Shown: positions 1-6,174 of the stretch, in pieces
How positions within the stretch are numbered: position 1 is the stretch's first letter
How the letters are laid out: each line of letters begins with the position of its first letter
Assembly: GCA_035310125.1 (NCBI GenBank)
Contig: DATGEP010000302.1
Coordinates: 1-6,673 of the forward strand
Source of the DNA: DATGEP01 sp035310125
GTDB lineage: Bacteria > Chloroflexota > Ktedonobacteria > Ktedonobacterales > JADMIN01
DNA length: 6,673 bases
Direction of reading: 5' to 3'
Program-made: the position numbers and the translations under genes
Notes under the pieces: model-generated
What the model was told of the DNA's origin: nothing
Database searches by the model: none
The model's input: only the letters and a program-made list of their open reading frames with translations

Positions 1-1
1 C

Positions 2-139
2 AATTACTTCGCCGTCGCTCCCTGGATCGCCATCTATGCGGTCAACGGCCTCTACGCCGTTCGTCGCGCAGCGGGCGCCGTGCCTGAGCGCGCCGCCCTC
101 GTATCCGCACCCCAGCTGCTTCCGGAGGCCACCGCATGA
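2..139 (+). CDS. C-terminal end of a GT-C-like membrane protein (5' partial)
   Basis: Only the last 45 codons are inside the window; the frame enters at base 2 and stops with TGA at 137-139. The visible protein begins NYFAVAPWIAIYAVNGLYAV and then has a short Arg/Ala/Pro-rich tail ending LLPEATA. The first part closely matches residues 469-483 of the next gene (NYFAIAPWLALYAVN), where it forms the last membrane segment. This gene is therefore very probably a paralogue of that gene and an integral membrane protein of the same GT-C/GT87-like type. Its stop overlaps the next start as ATGA, which points to one operon with coupled translation. The catalytic part lies outside the window, so the function is taken only from the paralogue. 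Confidence 0.8.
   Translation, partial: NYFAVAPWIAIYAVNGLYAVRRAAGAVPERAALVSAPQLLPEATA
124..128 (+). promoter_or_regulatory. Ribosome binding site (GGAGG) inside the upstream gene
   Basis: GGAGG lies 7 nt before the ATG at 136 and within the last codons of the preceding gene. Together with the ATGA stop/start overlap it fixes the start of the 524-aa membrane protein and suggests termination-reinitiation between the two paralogues. Confidence 0.7.
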
Positions 140-1710
140 GCGACGAGATCCTGCGTACCGGCGACGCGCCGGCATCTCTCGACGACGCTGCAATCCTGTC
201 AATGCCGCCCAGTCCCTCATCGTCTTTATCGGTCGCTTCTCCCTACCTTTCCGTACCCTCCGTGTCCTCCGTGTCCTCCGAGGTAAAACGCCACGCCTTT
301 CCGCGCCGGTTCGCGCTGCTCGCTCTTGGTACCGCGCTGCTGACAGTCGCGGGGGACGCCGTGGACGTTCTGCCCAACGTGCCCAACGGCGGCTACCTAG
401 GTCCGGTCGCCGCGTTCGCCACCGCTACTGGGCTGGTGTGCCTGCTTGCCGCTATTGTCTCGCCCCGTGCGCCCGCGTGGTTGGCGCGCCGGTATGCAAA
501 GCTGCGGCTCGCCGTCCTCGCCAGCGCATATGCGCTGGCGGTAGACGCTCTCATTATCTTTTTCCTGGCTGTCATTGCCGCCACCATCGTACCCACATCG
601 TCGGCCTACTTCAATGATGTCATCTCGTTCACGCATGTCAACGCGGAAGTCGCGCTGGCTGGCGGCAATCCCTACACCGACGACGCGCTTTTCGTTGCCA
701 CGCTGCGCCGCTTCCCCAAAGGACTCGCCACGCCGATGCGGCGCGGCGCCTTCGGGACTGGCTACACGTATCCCGATACGGACACCATTCGCGCCATCGA
801 GCGAAAGTACGTTGCCGATCCCACCACATATGCCGCGTCGTTTGACCCAGCGACCCTGCACAGCTATCCCGCGCTCTCGTTCCTGCTCTATGTGCCGCTG
901 CTCGCGGTGGGCCTGCGCAACATCCTCCTGTTGCATGTGCTGCTCTTTGTCGCCGGCGTCTTCGTGCTGGCGCGTCTCGCGCCGCCTGGCATACGCCGAT
1001 GGAGCGCGCTGGTGGCATTTGCCAGCGTCCCGCTGCTCGGCCACTCGCTGCTCATAGACTCCGAGATCGTCTGTGTCGCGTTCCTGCTCAGCGCGTGGCA
1101 CGTCCGCGAGCGTGGCTGGCTTGGCGGGCTGTTGCTCGGCCTTGCCTGCGCCTTCAAGCAATATTGCTGGCTCTTCGCGCCGTTCTTCCTGCTCGACGTA
1201 TATCAACGCGAAGGCTGGCGCGGGACTCTCCGCTACAGCTCAATCGCCGCCACCGCGTTTCTCCTGCCCAATCTGCCCTATCTGCTGATGGACCCCTCGG
1301 CGTGGCTGCATAGCGTGCTGCTGCCAGCCACTGATCCCCTCTTCCCGATGGGCATGGGCCTCGAAGCTATCTCTGCCGGCCACATCCTCCCTTTCGCACC
1401 GCCGCTCGTCTACACTGCCGTGGAGCTGCTCGCCTACGGTGTCGCCCTCTGGGGCCAGTGGCGCTGGCGCGACCGCCTCGGCGACGGCGTGCTGCTGCTC
1501 GCGCTCCTGCCCCTATTCTTTGCGTTCCGCTCACCTGCCAACTACTTTGCCATCGCTCCCTGGCTGGCGCTCTATGCGGTGAACATGCGATATTGGAGTA
1601 CCGGAGCCGTACGGGTGGTACGGGTGGACAACCGTGACGGCGCCGTTGCAGTCCAAATCAAAGGAGCAGGGGATGTCATCCACGGTCAGTCGCGGCGCCG
1701 AAGACTTTGA
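136..1710 (+). CDS. Polytopic membrane protein, GT-C / GT87-like glycosyltransferase
   Basis: A 524-aa protein. Residues 1-56 form a Ser/Pro-rich, low-complexity, probably cytoplasmic N-terminus containing the SVSSVSS repeat. From about residue 58 to 485 it is mostly hydrophobic, with around ten likely membrane spans. The first large polar loop follows the span at about 139-152 and contains FNDV (159-162), GGNPY (176-180) and, further on, YPALSFLLYVPLL (244-256). Later come an acidic pair at 308-310 and FKQ (340-342) before a Trp/Pro/Phe-rich helix. This layout, with an acidic residue in an early loop followed by 'GGNPY', 'YPALS' and 'FKQ', is what I associate with GT-C enzymes of the GT87/DUF2029 group, which use polyprenyl-phosphate sugars. 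The donor and acceptor cannot be told. The tail after 485 is polar and basic, and overlaps the next gene by 38 bp. Membrane location is certain; the enzymatic role is inferred. Confidence 0.8.
   Translation: MSDEILRTGDAPASLDDAAILSMPPSPSSSLSVASPYLSVPSVSSVSSEVKRHAFPRRFALLALGTALLTVAGDAVDVLPNVPNGGYLGPVAAFATATGLVCLLAAIVSPRAPAWLARRYAKLRLAVLASAYALAVDALIIFFLAVIAATIVPTSSAYFNDVISFTHVNAEVALAGGNPYTDDALFVATLRRFPKGLATPMRRGAFGTGYTYPDTDTIRAIERKYVADPTTYAASFDPATLHSYPALSFLLYVPLLAVGLRNILLLHVLLFVAGVFVLARLAPPGIRRWSALVAFASVPLLGHSLLIDSEIVCVAFLLSAWHVRERGWLGGLLLGLACAFKQYCWLFAPFFLLDVYQREGWRGTLRYSSIAATAFLLPNLPYLLMDPSAWLHSVLLPATDPLFPMGMGLEAISAGHILPFAPPLVYTAVELLAYGVALWGQWRWRDRLGDGVLLLALLPLFFAFRSPANYFAIAPWLALYAVNMRYWSTGAVRVVRVDNRDGAVAVQIKGAGDVIHGQSRRRRL
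248..283 (+). repeat. Four tandem 9-nt units within the N-terminal coding region
   Basis: The units are TTTCCGTAC, CCTCCGTGT, CCTCCGTGT and CCTCCGAGG. The two middle ones are identical and the outer ones degenerate. They encode a VPSVSSVSS stretch in the non-conserved N-terminus. From memory, short 7-9 nt arrays of the 'CCTCCGTGTCCTCCGTGG' kind occur between genes in several environmental phyla; here the array lies inside a gene. Confidence 0.7.
1609..1626 (+). repeat. 9-bp tandem duplication GTACGGGTG x2
   Basis: GTACGGGTG is repeated exactly, in frame, encoding VRVVRV at residues 492-497 of the GT-C-like protein, just after its last membrane segment. The tail beyond this point is not shared with the upstream paralogue, so slippage or insertion may have reshaped this C-terminus. 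Confidence 0.7.
1661..1666 (+). promoter_or_regulatory. Ribosome binding site (AAGGAG) choosing the ATG at 1673
   Basis: AAGGAG lies 6 nt upstream of ATG 1673. An in-frame GTG at 1634 would add 13 residues (beginning MTAPLQ) but has no such site, and it would place extra sequence before the FAD-binding beta strand. The ATG is the better start. Confidence 0.75.
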
Positions 1711-2971
1711 CGTCATTGTGGTGGGGGCGAGCTTTGCCGGTCTGGCGTTCGCGGGAGCCGCCGCCGCGCGCGGGCTGCGTGTCCTCGTGCTGGAGCGCGA
1801 CGCGGAGATTGGCGGTGTTGTCCGCACCACCGGCGTCTTGTTCAGCGATGTGCTCGACATCATGGATGTTCCCGCCCGTTTTCTCATGAACGCCGTCCGC
1901 CGCGTCAGCATCCAGCCGCCGGGCACGCCGCCTATCGAGATTCGCGCCAACGCCTACCGCTTCTACATGGCCGATGTGACTGGCATGCTGCGCTGGATGG
2001 CCGATTCCGCCCGCGCGCATGGCGCCACCATTCGCACCGGCTCGCCATTTGTGAGTGCCGAGCGCGACGCGGACGGCGCCATGCGTGTTGCCTACGGCGG
2101 ACCTTCCGAGGCTGAGGGCAACGGCGCAACGACCCGTGCGCCACACGGCGTGGCCCGCGGCGCTTTCCTCATCGGCGCTGACGGCACCCGCTCGCGTGTT
2201 GCCGAAAGCATGGGGCTGGACACCAACACAAAACTCCTGGCCGGCGCGGAATGGCTGGTCGAAGGTGTACCTATCGAGCGCGACCTGTTTTCTCTCGTTA
2301 TGGACCACGATCTTGCGCCGGGCTACTGCGTCTGGCTCGCCCCGCACGGCGATATCGCGGCCTTCGGCGTCGCCGGGCATCTCCACGATTTCAAGCCCGC
2401 TGAATCACTCAAGCGCGCCCAGGCGGCGTTCCAGAAGTCCATTGACCTGAGCAAGATGCGCGTTGTGCAGCGCAAAGCAGGTGTGATACCGGTTGGCGGC
2501 CAGCTTCGCCGCGTGTACCGCGATGACGCGCGCGGGCGGGCGCTGCTGCTGGGCGACGCCGCCGGCCTCTGCGGCGCGGCCACTGGCGGCGGCATCTATC
2601 CCGCCCTGATCAGCGGACGCATCGCTGCCCACGCCGTCGCCAACGAGGTGCTCAACGGCACGCGCGGCGCCGTCAAGAGCTACCAGCGCGACCTGCTCCA
2701 GTCCGGGCGCCTCGGCGCCTATCTCAAAGTCGAGGACTGGATCCGCTTCGTCCTCGATCGCATGGACTCCAACGCCGACCTCGCCGCCCTTTACGCGCTC
2801 TTTGGCTCTCCAGAGGGCCACCGCGTGCTGCAGAGCACGCTGCTGGAGACGCCCATCATTAGCATGGATGGCAGCTTCCTCGGTATTCTGCGCAGCCTGA
2901 TGAGCCGCCATCCCCGCATCTACGGATCCGCCGCCCGCATGGTCTGGCGCCGCGCCACGGCGCGGGCGTAG
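1673..2971 (+). CDS. FAD-dependent oxidoreductase, geranylgeranyl reductase type
   Basis: A 432-aa flavoprotein of the p-hydroxybenzoate-hydroxylase fold. The N-terminal Rossmann strand reads DVIVVGASFAG (13-23), a GxGxxG variant with Ser in the middle position, and ends with acidic E41 in LVLERD, which would bind the FAD ribose. The DG motif is GADGTRSR (168-175). The second FAD motif is GDAAG (294-298), followed by TGGGIYPAL (304-312). That TGGGIY pattern is typical of geranylgeranyl reductases and archaeal digeranylgeranylglycerophospholipid reductases, which saturate isoprenoid chains. Length is normal for that family. The start overlaps the GT-C-like gene by 38 bp, so the two are probably cotranslated. 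The substrate could be a polyprenyl lipid carrier, a quinone tail or a carotenoid; the sequence does not decide. An FAD-dependent monooxygenase-like role is an alternative. Confidence 0.85.
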   Translation: MSSTVSRGAEDFDVIVVGASFAGLAFAGAAAARGLRVLVLERDAEIGGVVRTTGVLFSDVLDIMDVPARFLMNAVRRVSIQPPGTPPIEIRANAYRFYMADVTGMLRWMADSARAHGATIRTGSPFVSAERDADGAMRVAYGGPSEAEGNGATTRAPHGVARGAFLIGADGTRSRVAESMGLDTNTKLLAGAEWLVEGVPIERDLFSLVMDHDLAPGYCVWLAPHGDIAAFGVAGHLHDFKPAESLKRAQAAFQKSIDLSKMRVVQRKAGVIPVGGQLRRVYRDDARGRALLLGDAAGLCGAATGGGIYPALISGRIAAHAVANEVLNGTRGAVKSYQRDLLQSGRLGAYLKVEDWIRFVLDRMDSNADLAALYALFGSPEGHRVLQSTLLETPIISMDGSFLGILRSLMSRHPRIYGSAARMVWRRATARA

Positions 2972-3023
2972 TGTGGCGTCTCACTGGATACATTCCAGGT
3001 CCGTCCAGTTCCGGCACACCACA

Positions 3024-3031
3024 GAAAGGGG
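3024..3031 (+). promoter_or_regulatory. Ribosome binding site (GAAAGGGG) favouring a TTG start
   Basis: GAAAGGGG lies 7 nt upstream of TTG 3039. The in-frame GTG at 2973, two bases after the preceding stop, has no purine-rich site before it and would add 22 residues with no family resemblance. The TTG gives a usual hydrolase N-terminus, but the choice is moderate only. Confidence 0.5.
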
Positions 3032-3038
3032 CAGTCTC

Positions 3039-3860
3039 TTGGATTTTCCACCACCGTCATTTGTCACTGTAGATGGGCGCCGAATGGCGTACGACGAGGT
3101 CACGCCGCCGCATCCGAAAGGCGTGGTGCTGCTGCTGACCGGGTTGGCGGCAAAGCGGCTGGGCTGGTACAAGCAGCGCGAGGTCTTCGGCAGAGAGTAC
3201 CGCACCATCGCACTGGACCACCGCGACACGGGCGATAGCGACCTAGCCACTGGGCCGTACACCACCGCCGATCAAGCGGATGATGCCGCCGCCGTGCTGC
3301 ACGCGCTCGGTATCCAGCGTGCCGCTGTCGCCGGCATCTCGATGGGCGGCTTTATCGCACAGGAGCTGGCGCTACGCCATCCAGAGCTGGTGGAAAAGCT
3401 GGTGCTCGTCTCAACCTCCGCCGGTGGGCCGGGCTACACCCCACCAGAACCCGATGTGCTCGCCCGGCTCATGCAGCCGCACACCGGCGACCTGGGCGAT
3501 CTGGCCCGCGAATCCTACACACGCATCATGGCGCCGGGCTACGCCGCGAGCCACCCCGACGTGATGGACCGAATTGTCGCCACGGCACGCTACCGGCCAC
3601 AGAGCCAGGAAGCGTACCTGCGCCAGCTTCAGGCTGGCTGGAATCGTGACGCCACCGCGCGATTGCGCGACCTTCACCTACCAGTGCTTGTCGTCCACGG
3701 CACAGCAGACCCACTCATTCCCGTCCAGAACGGGCGTTATCTCGCCGCGCACATCCCCGGTGCTCGACTCATCGAGTACCCCAATACGGGTCACATCCCC
3801 ATCGTCGAGCGCGCCGACGACTTCAACCGTGATGTGCTGGCTTTCCTCGCGGAAGGGTAG
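3039..3860 (+). CDS. Alpha/beta hydrolase
   Basis: A 273-aa cytoplasmic alpha/beta-fold hydrolase, of normal length for the family. The order of elements is: strand and oxyanion region VVLLLTGLAAKRLGW (29-43, with T-G where many members have H-G), DHRDTGDSD (60-68), nucleophile elbow GISMGG with Ser101, acid Asp224 in HGTADPLIP, and His252 in NTGHIP. The triad is therefore complete. The DHRDTG segment and overall layout resemble the RdmC/aclacinomycin methylesterase and related esterase group. The substrate is unknown; an ester, lactone or thioester is possible. No signal peptide is seen. It follows the flavoprotein gene by 67 bp on the same strand and is probably in the same transcript, though less tightly coupled than the upstream genes. 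Starting at GTG 2973 would give 295 aa. Confidence 0.88.
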   Translation: MDFPPPSFVTVDGRRMAYDEVTPPHPKGVVLLLTGLAAKRLGWYKQREVFGREYRTIALDHRDTGDSDLATGPYTTADQADDAAAVLHALGIQRAAVAGISMGGFIAQELALRHPELVEKLVLVSTSAGGPGYTPPEPDVLARLMQPHTGDLGDLARESYTRIMAPGYAASHPDVMDRIVATARYRPQSQEAYLRQLQAGWNRDATARLRDLHLPVLVVHGTADPLIPVQNGRYLAAHIPGARLIEYPNTGHIPIVERADDFNRDVLAFLAEG

Positions 3861-4221
3861 GCGCCAGTCGCGTCGGGGCTGGTATCGCCGCGCCAGGTGA
3901 TACCCGTCTCGTCTTGCACAGCCTCGATGGTTGGCGGAGGACTATTGCGCTTCCTTGTGCGTCGTAGTCTTCGAGCGATGCACGGCGGCCGATACCCAAC
4001 GAGACCGTGCCGGTCAAGACGCAGCCGATGAATCCTGCTAGCGCCAGCAACCGGTCCAGGCAGGCCGGAGAAAGTCACCATCGCCTGGAATACGGCAACG
4101 TGGAGAGCGCTGATGGTATTGCCTCTGGCAAGCGGACTCACTAGGCACATCGTGATCGCCCATTCGGTATAAAGACGATGCAGCGAGCGTATTTCCTGAT
4201 GGTCCAATTGGGATCGGCGCC
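3861..4221. other. Convergent intergenic region without a clear terminator
   Basis: This 361-bp gap separates the plus-strand hydrolase from the minus-strand HIT gene. Only weak inverted repeats are visible, for example TTGCC-tct-GGCAA at 4119-4131 and CCAATTGG at 4204-4211, and none is followed by a T-run on either strand. I see no RNA gene. The minus strand carries protein-like stretches in two frames, described separately. Confidence 0.6.
3900..4207 (-). pseudogene. Possible frameshifted gene remnant
   Basis: Just downstream of the HIT gene, the minus strand from 4207 reads LDHQEIRSLHRLYTEWAI and, further on, ALHVAVFQAMVTFSGLPG. A second frame takes over at about 4060 with DRLLALAGFIGCVLTGTVS, a plausible membrane segment, followed by RRASLEDYDAQGSAIVLR. 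Joined by one frameshift, these could be a small protein with a polar N-terminus and two hydrophobic segments. Neither frame alone has a ribosome binding site, and the longer frames run on into the antisense of the hydrolase. I recognise no family. It may equally be chance open frame in GC-rich DNA. Confidence 0.25.
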
Positions 4222-4854
4222 TTATCGCACACCATCAACATAGGCGCGCCACTTTTCCGCGAGGGTGCGCATCTTCTCCTGGCCGGTGGCCCGGCGCGCG
4301 GCCTGCGGCATCCAGGTGCCGTGGCGGCCCGCCGCGTCGCGCAGATGCGCCAGCACCTGCCAGTAGCGCTCTTCCTCTGGCGGAAAGACGGCGGCAAGTC
4401 CGAAGCGCGAGTCACTTCCCGGCTGCTCTAGATAGAAGTAGTGGCCGCGCTCGGCATACCAGCGGCGCAGATCAGCCGGGGCAGCGACAAGGCGGGCGCC
4501 ATTACCGGCGGCCAGGTGTGGATCGAACGGCAAGGCGCCAAACGGCAACGCATGCAGGTGCGCATGACGCACCGTCTGCCGAAAGACGCCGTGTTCGAAG
4601 AAGGCTGGCGCCGTGTACGCGGCCGCGAGAAATGCCGCGACGCGTCGCTTCAATTCAAGGAACTCTTGCTCCAGCGCCTCCGGTATGGCGCCGTAGCAGG
4701 CGTAATGCTCGCGCGGGATGATGAGCGCGTGGCCTTCTACCAGCGGTGCGTGGTCCGCGAGCAAGTAGAAATGCTCGGTCTCATCGAGGATGAGGTCCAG
4801 CGCGTCGCGGTCACAGAACGCGCAATTGGGAGCGGAAGACGTCTGAGAGGTCAT
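4222..4854 (-). CDS. HIT-family (histidine triad) protein with C-terminal extension
   Basis: A 210-aa cytoplasmic protein. The HIT core spans about residues 10-105: CAFC (11-14), LADHAPLVEGHALIIPREH (32-50) and the triad RHAHLHALP with His97, His99 and His101. In the family the middle His is the nucleophile on the alpha-phosphate of nucleotide substrates. CxxC with His50 fits the zinc site seen in Hint-type members. HIT proteins hydrolyse or transfer nucleotides (AMP-amines, dinucleoside polyphosphates); the substrate here is unknown. The protein is longer than the usual 110-150 aa. Residues 106-210 add a region with RGHYFYLEQPG (136-146) and a basic, helical end, recalling larger HIT or CwfJ-like proteins. 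It starts 11 bp after the lgt stop, with no clear ribosome binding site, so it is probably cotranscribed with lgt and translated by reinitiation. Confidence 0.88.
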   Translation of the reverse strand: MTSQTSSAPNCAFCDRDALDLILDETEHFYLLADHAPLVEGHALIIPREHYACYGAIPEALEQEFLELKRRVAAFLAAAYTAPAFFEHGVFRQTVRHAHLHALPFGALPFDPHLAAGNGARLVAAPADLRRWYAERGHYFYLEQPGSDSRFGLAAVFPPEEERYWQVLAHLRDAAGRHGTWMPQAARRATGQEKMRTLAEKWRAYVDGVR

Positions 4855-4856
4855 GG

Positions 4857-4868
4857 TCTATCTATCTA
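4857..4868 (-). repeat. (TAGA)3 tetranucleotide repeat at the lgt stop
   Basis: Read on the minus strand, three TAGA units fill the lgt-HIT junction. The first supplies the lgt TAG stop (4866-4868). The repeat takes the place where a ribosome binding site for the HIT gene would be expected. Confidence 0.6.
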
Positions 4869-6038
4869 CTGTCCCGCGGAGATGTCGCCGGTGGAGGGTG
4901 GCGTAAACACGTTGCGCAGCGCTCCGCCGGTTGGGCGGGCGGGCTGCCACGGCGGTATCTCCACGGCGACGAACTGCGCGTCGGTGGGCGCTTTTTCCGT
5001 CGCGCTGCCAGGCGTCTTCGCGGCGGTCGTGTCGCGTGTAGCGAGCGCTTGCATCCGCGCTCTGTGCCGCTCGGCCAGGGATGCTGGTAGCGGGACGGGG
5101 TCGGTTTCCGAGTATGCCCAGGGGCGCGAGAACCGCCAAACGAGGAAGGCGAGCGCAATGCACGCCAGGAACACGAAGACCGCCGTCCACTGCGCCTGTT
5201 TGAGCGCCGTCACGCCCAGGAACGGTGTGATGGGCTCCGACCCGCGCGCGAAGAACACAATGAACTGACTCACGGCATACAGCGCCAGATACAGCACGAA
5301 GAAGAGGCCAGCCTTGATGCGCGGCAAGCGGTAGCGCAGTGGGAGAAGGATGGCGAGGATGACGAGGTTGAGCAGTATCTCGTAGACGGGCGCGGGCTGG
5401 AAAGGGATGCCCTGGGGGGCGAAGCTTTGCGCGTTGAGGTAGACCTCCGCCCAGGCGAGGTAGTGTGGATCGGAGACGTAGGCCACACAGGGCGCGTGCG
5501 CGCACGTTTCGGCGGGGATGTTGATGGGTGTCGCGCTGAGAGCCTGCCCCAGAATATCGCCGTTGACGATGTTGCCGAACCGCCCGAAGATCTGGCCCAC
5601 CGCCGCGAAGAGGGCGCCGCAGTCTATGGCGATGAAGCGGTTGATGCCGTAGCGCGGGGCGATGAAGAAGAGCATGGCCGTGCCAGCGAAGATGGCGCCG
5701 AAGAAGGCCATGCCGCCGTTCCATACGGCGATGATGTTGTAGGGCTTGAGGATGAAGTTATGCAGCAGATCGGGCTGCTGGATGACATAGTATAGCCGCC
5801 CGCCGACGAGGCCGGCAATGGCCGTCCAGATGAAGACGCCCCAGATCGAATCTTCGTGCAGGCCGAGTCCGCGAGTGTAGCGCAGGATGACCCACAAGCC
5901 GATACAGATGGCGACGACGTAGGCGAGGCCATACCAGTGGATGGCTATCGAACCCAGACGCAGGAAGATCGGATCAATGTTGATGACGAAGTAGGCGAAC
6001 GGTGTATGAATGACGCCCAGAGCGCCCGGTATCTGCAT
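4866..6038 (-). CDS. lgt: Prolipoprotein diacylglyceryl transferase (Lgt), divergent active site
   Basis: A 390-aa polytopic inner-membrane enzyme. Lgt moves diacylglyceryl from phosphatidylglycerol to the lipobox Cys of prolipoproteins, the first step of lipoprotein maturation. Landmarks are IDPIFLRLGSIAIHWYGLAY (21-40), WNGGMAFFG (106-114), the Lgt signature GRFGNIVNGDILG (152-164), QPAPVYE (214-220) and LYAVSQFIVFFARG (253-266). By ungapped comparison with E. coli Lgt as I recall it, Y26, R143, N146 and G154 are kept (Y36, R153, N156, G164). H103 is F113, E151 is D161, R239 is Q258 and E243 is F262. After the last span (about 284-302) comes a Pro/Ala-rich cytoplasmic tail of about 88 residues not found in E. 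coli Lgt. ATG 6038 was chosen because GGGAGGA lies upstream and the Lgt N-terminus aligns there; a longer in-frame reading to 6203 has no family match and crosses the promoter. Confidence 0.93.
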   Translation of the reverse strand: MQIPGALGVIHTPFAYFVINIDPIFLRLGSIAIHWYGLAYVVAICIGLWVILRYTRGLGLHEDSIWGVFIWTAIAGLVGGRLYYVIQQPDLLHNFILKPYNIIAVWNGGMAFFGAIFAGTAMLFFIAPRYGINRFIAIDCGALFAAVGQIFGRFGNIVNGDILGQALSATPINIPAETCAHAPCVAYVSDPHYLAWAEVYLNAQSFAPQGIPFQPAPVYEILLNLVILAILLPLRYRLPRIKAGLFFVLYLALYAVSQFIVFFARGSEPITPFLGVTALKQAQWTAVFVFLACIALAFLVWRFSRPWAYSETDPVPLPASLAERHRARMQALATRDTTAAKTPGSATEKAPTDAQFVAVEIPPWQPARPTGGALRNVFTPPSTGDISAGQ

Positions 6039-6040
6039 CG

Positions 6041-6060
6041 CGTGCGTTCCTCCCAGCACG
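6041..6060 (-). promoter_or_regulatory. Hairpin holding the lgt ribosome binding site in its loop
   Basis: On the minus strand CGTGC pairs with GCACG around a 10-nt loop, TGGGAGGAAC, that contains the Shine-Dalgarno sequence. The stem ends 2 nt before ATG 6038. A second CGTGC lies directly upstream (6061-6065) and could compete for the same GCACG, allowing two alternative pairings. Confidence 0.45.
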
Positions 6061-6168
6061 GCACGCCCCGCATATCTCCATGGATAGCGCGGCCCACTAC
6101 TCACGCCGCTGTCCCAGTCTACGCTGGGGGTTACGACGGCGCGCCGTGGCGGTATCGTGCCTCTTTCA
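6061..6168 (-). promoter_or_regulatory. Long structured 5' leader of lgt
   Basis: If transcription starts about 7 bp after the -10 box, the lgt leader is about 130 nt. It holds a series of potential stems: the perfect palindrome ACGGCGCGCCGT (6136-6147), CCCAG/CTGGG around a 6-nt loop (6113-6128), GCGGC/GCCGC around an 11-nt loop (6089-6109) and TCCATGGA (6077-6084). It matches no riboswitch class I know. GC-rich DNA readily gives such stems, so regulation is only a possibility. Confidence 0.35.
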
Positions 6169-6174
6169 CAGAGG

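Noticed and set aside
397..1206. Minus-strand open frame of 269 codons
   Set aside because: It is antisense to the GT-C-like membrane protein and has the charged, repetitive composition expected of a complement frame in GC-rich DNA.
1676..2386. Minus-strand open frame of 236 codons
   Set aside because: It is a shadow of the flavoprotein gene, whose FAD motifs are unambiguous on the plus strand.
2950..2965. CCGCGCC-ac-GGCGCGG hairpin at the end of the flavoprotein gene, as a terminator
   Set aside because: It lies inside the coding sequence, has only a two-base loop and no T-run follows, so it does not support intrinsic termination.
4441..5268. Long plus-strand open frame of 275 codons spanning the HIT and lgt genes
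   Set aside because: It is antisense to two well-supported genes with clear family motifs, has no ribosome binding site and no recognisable domain.
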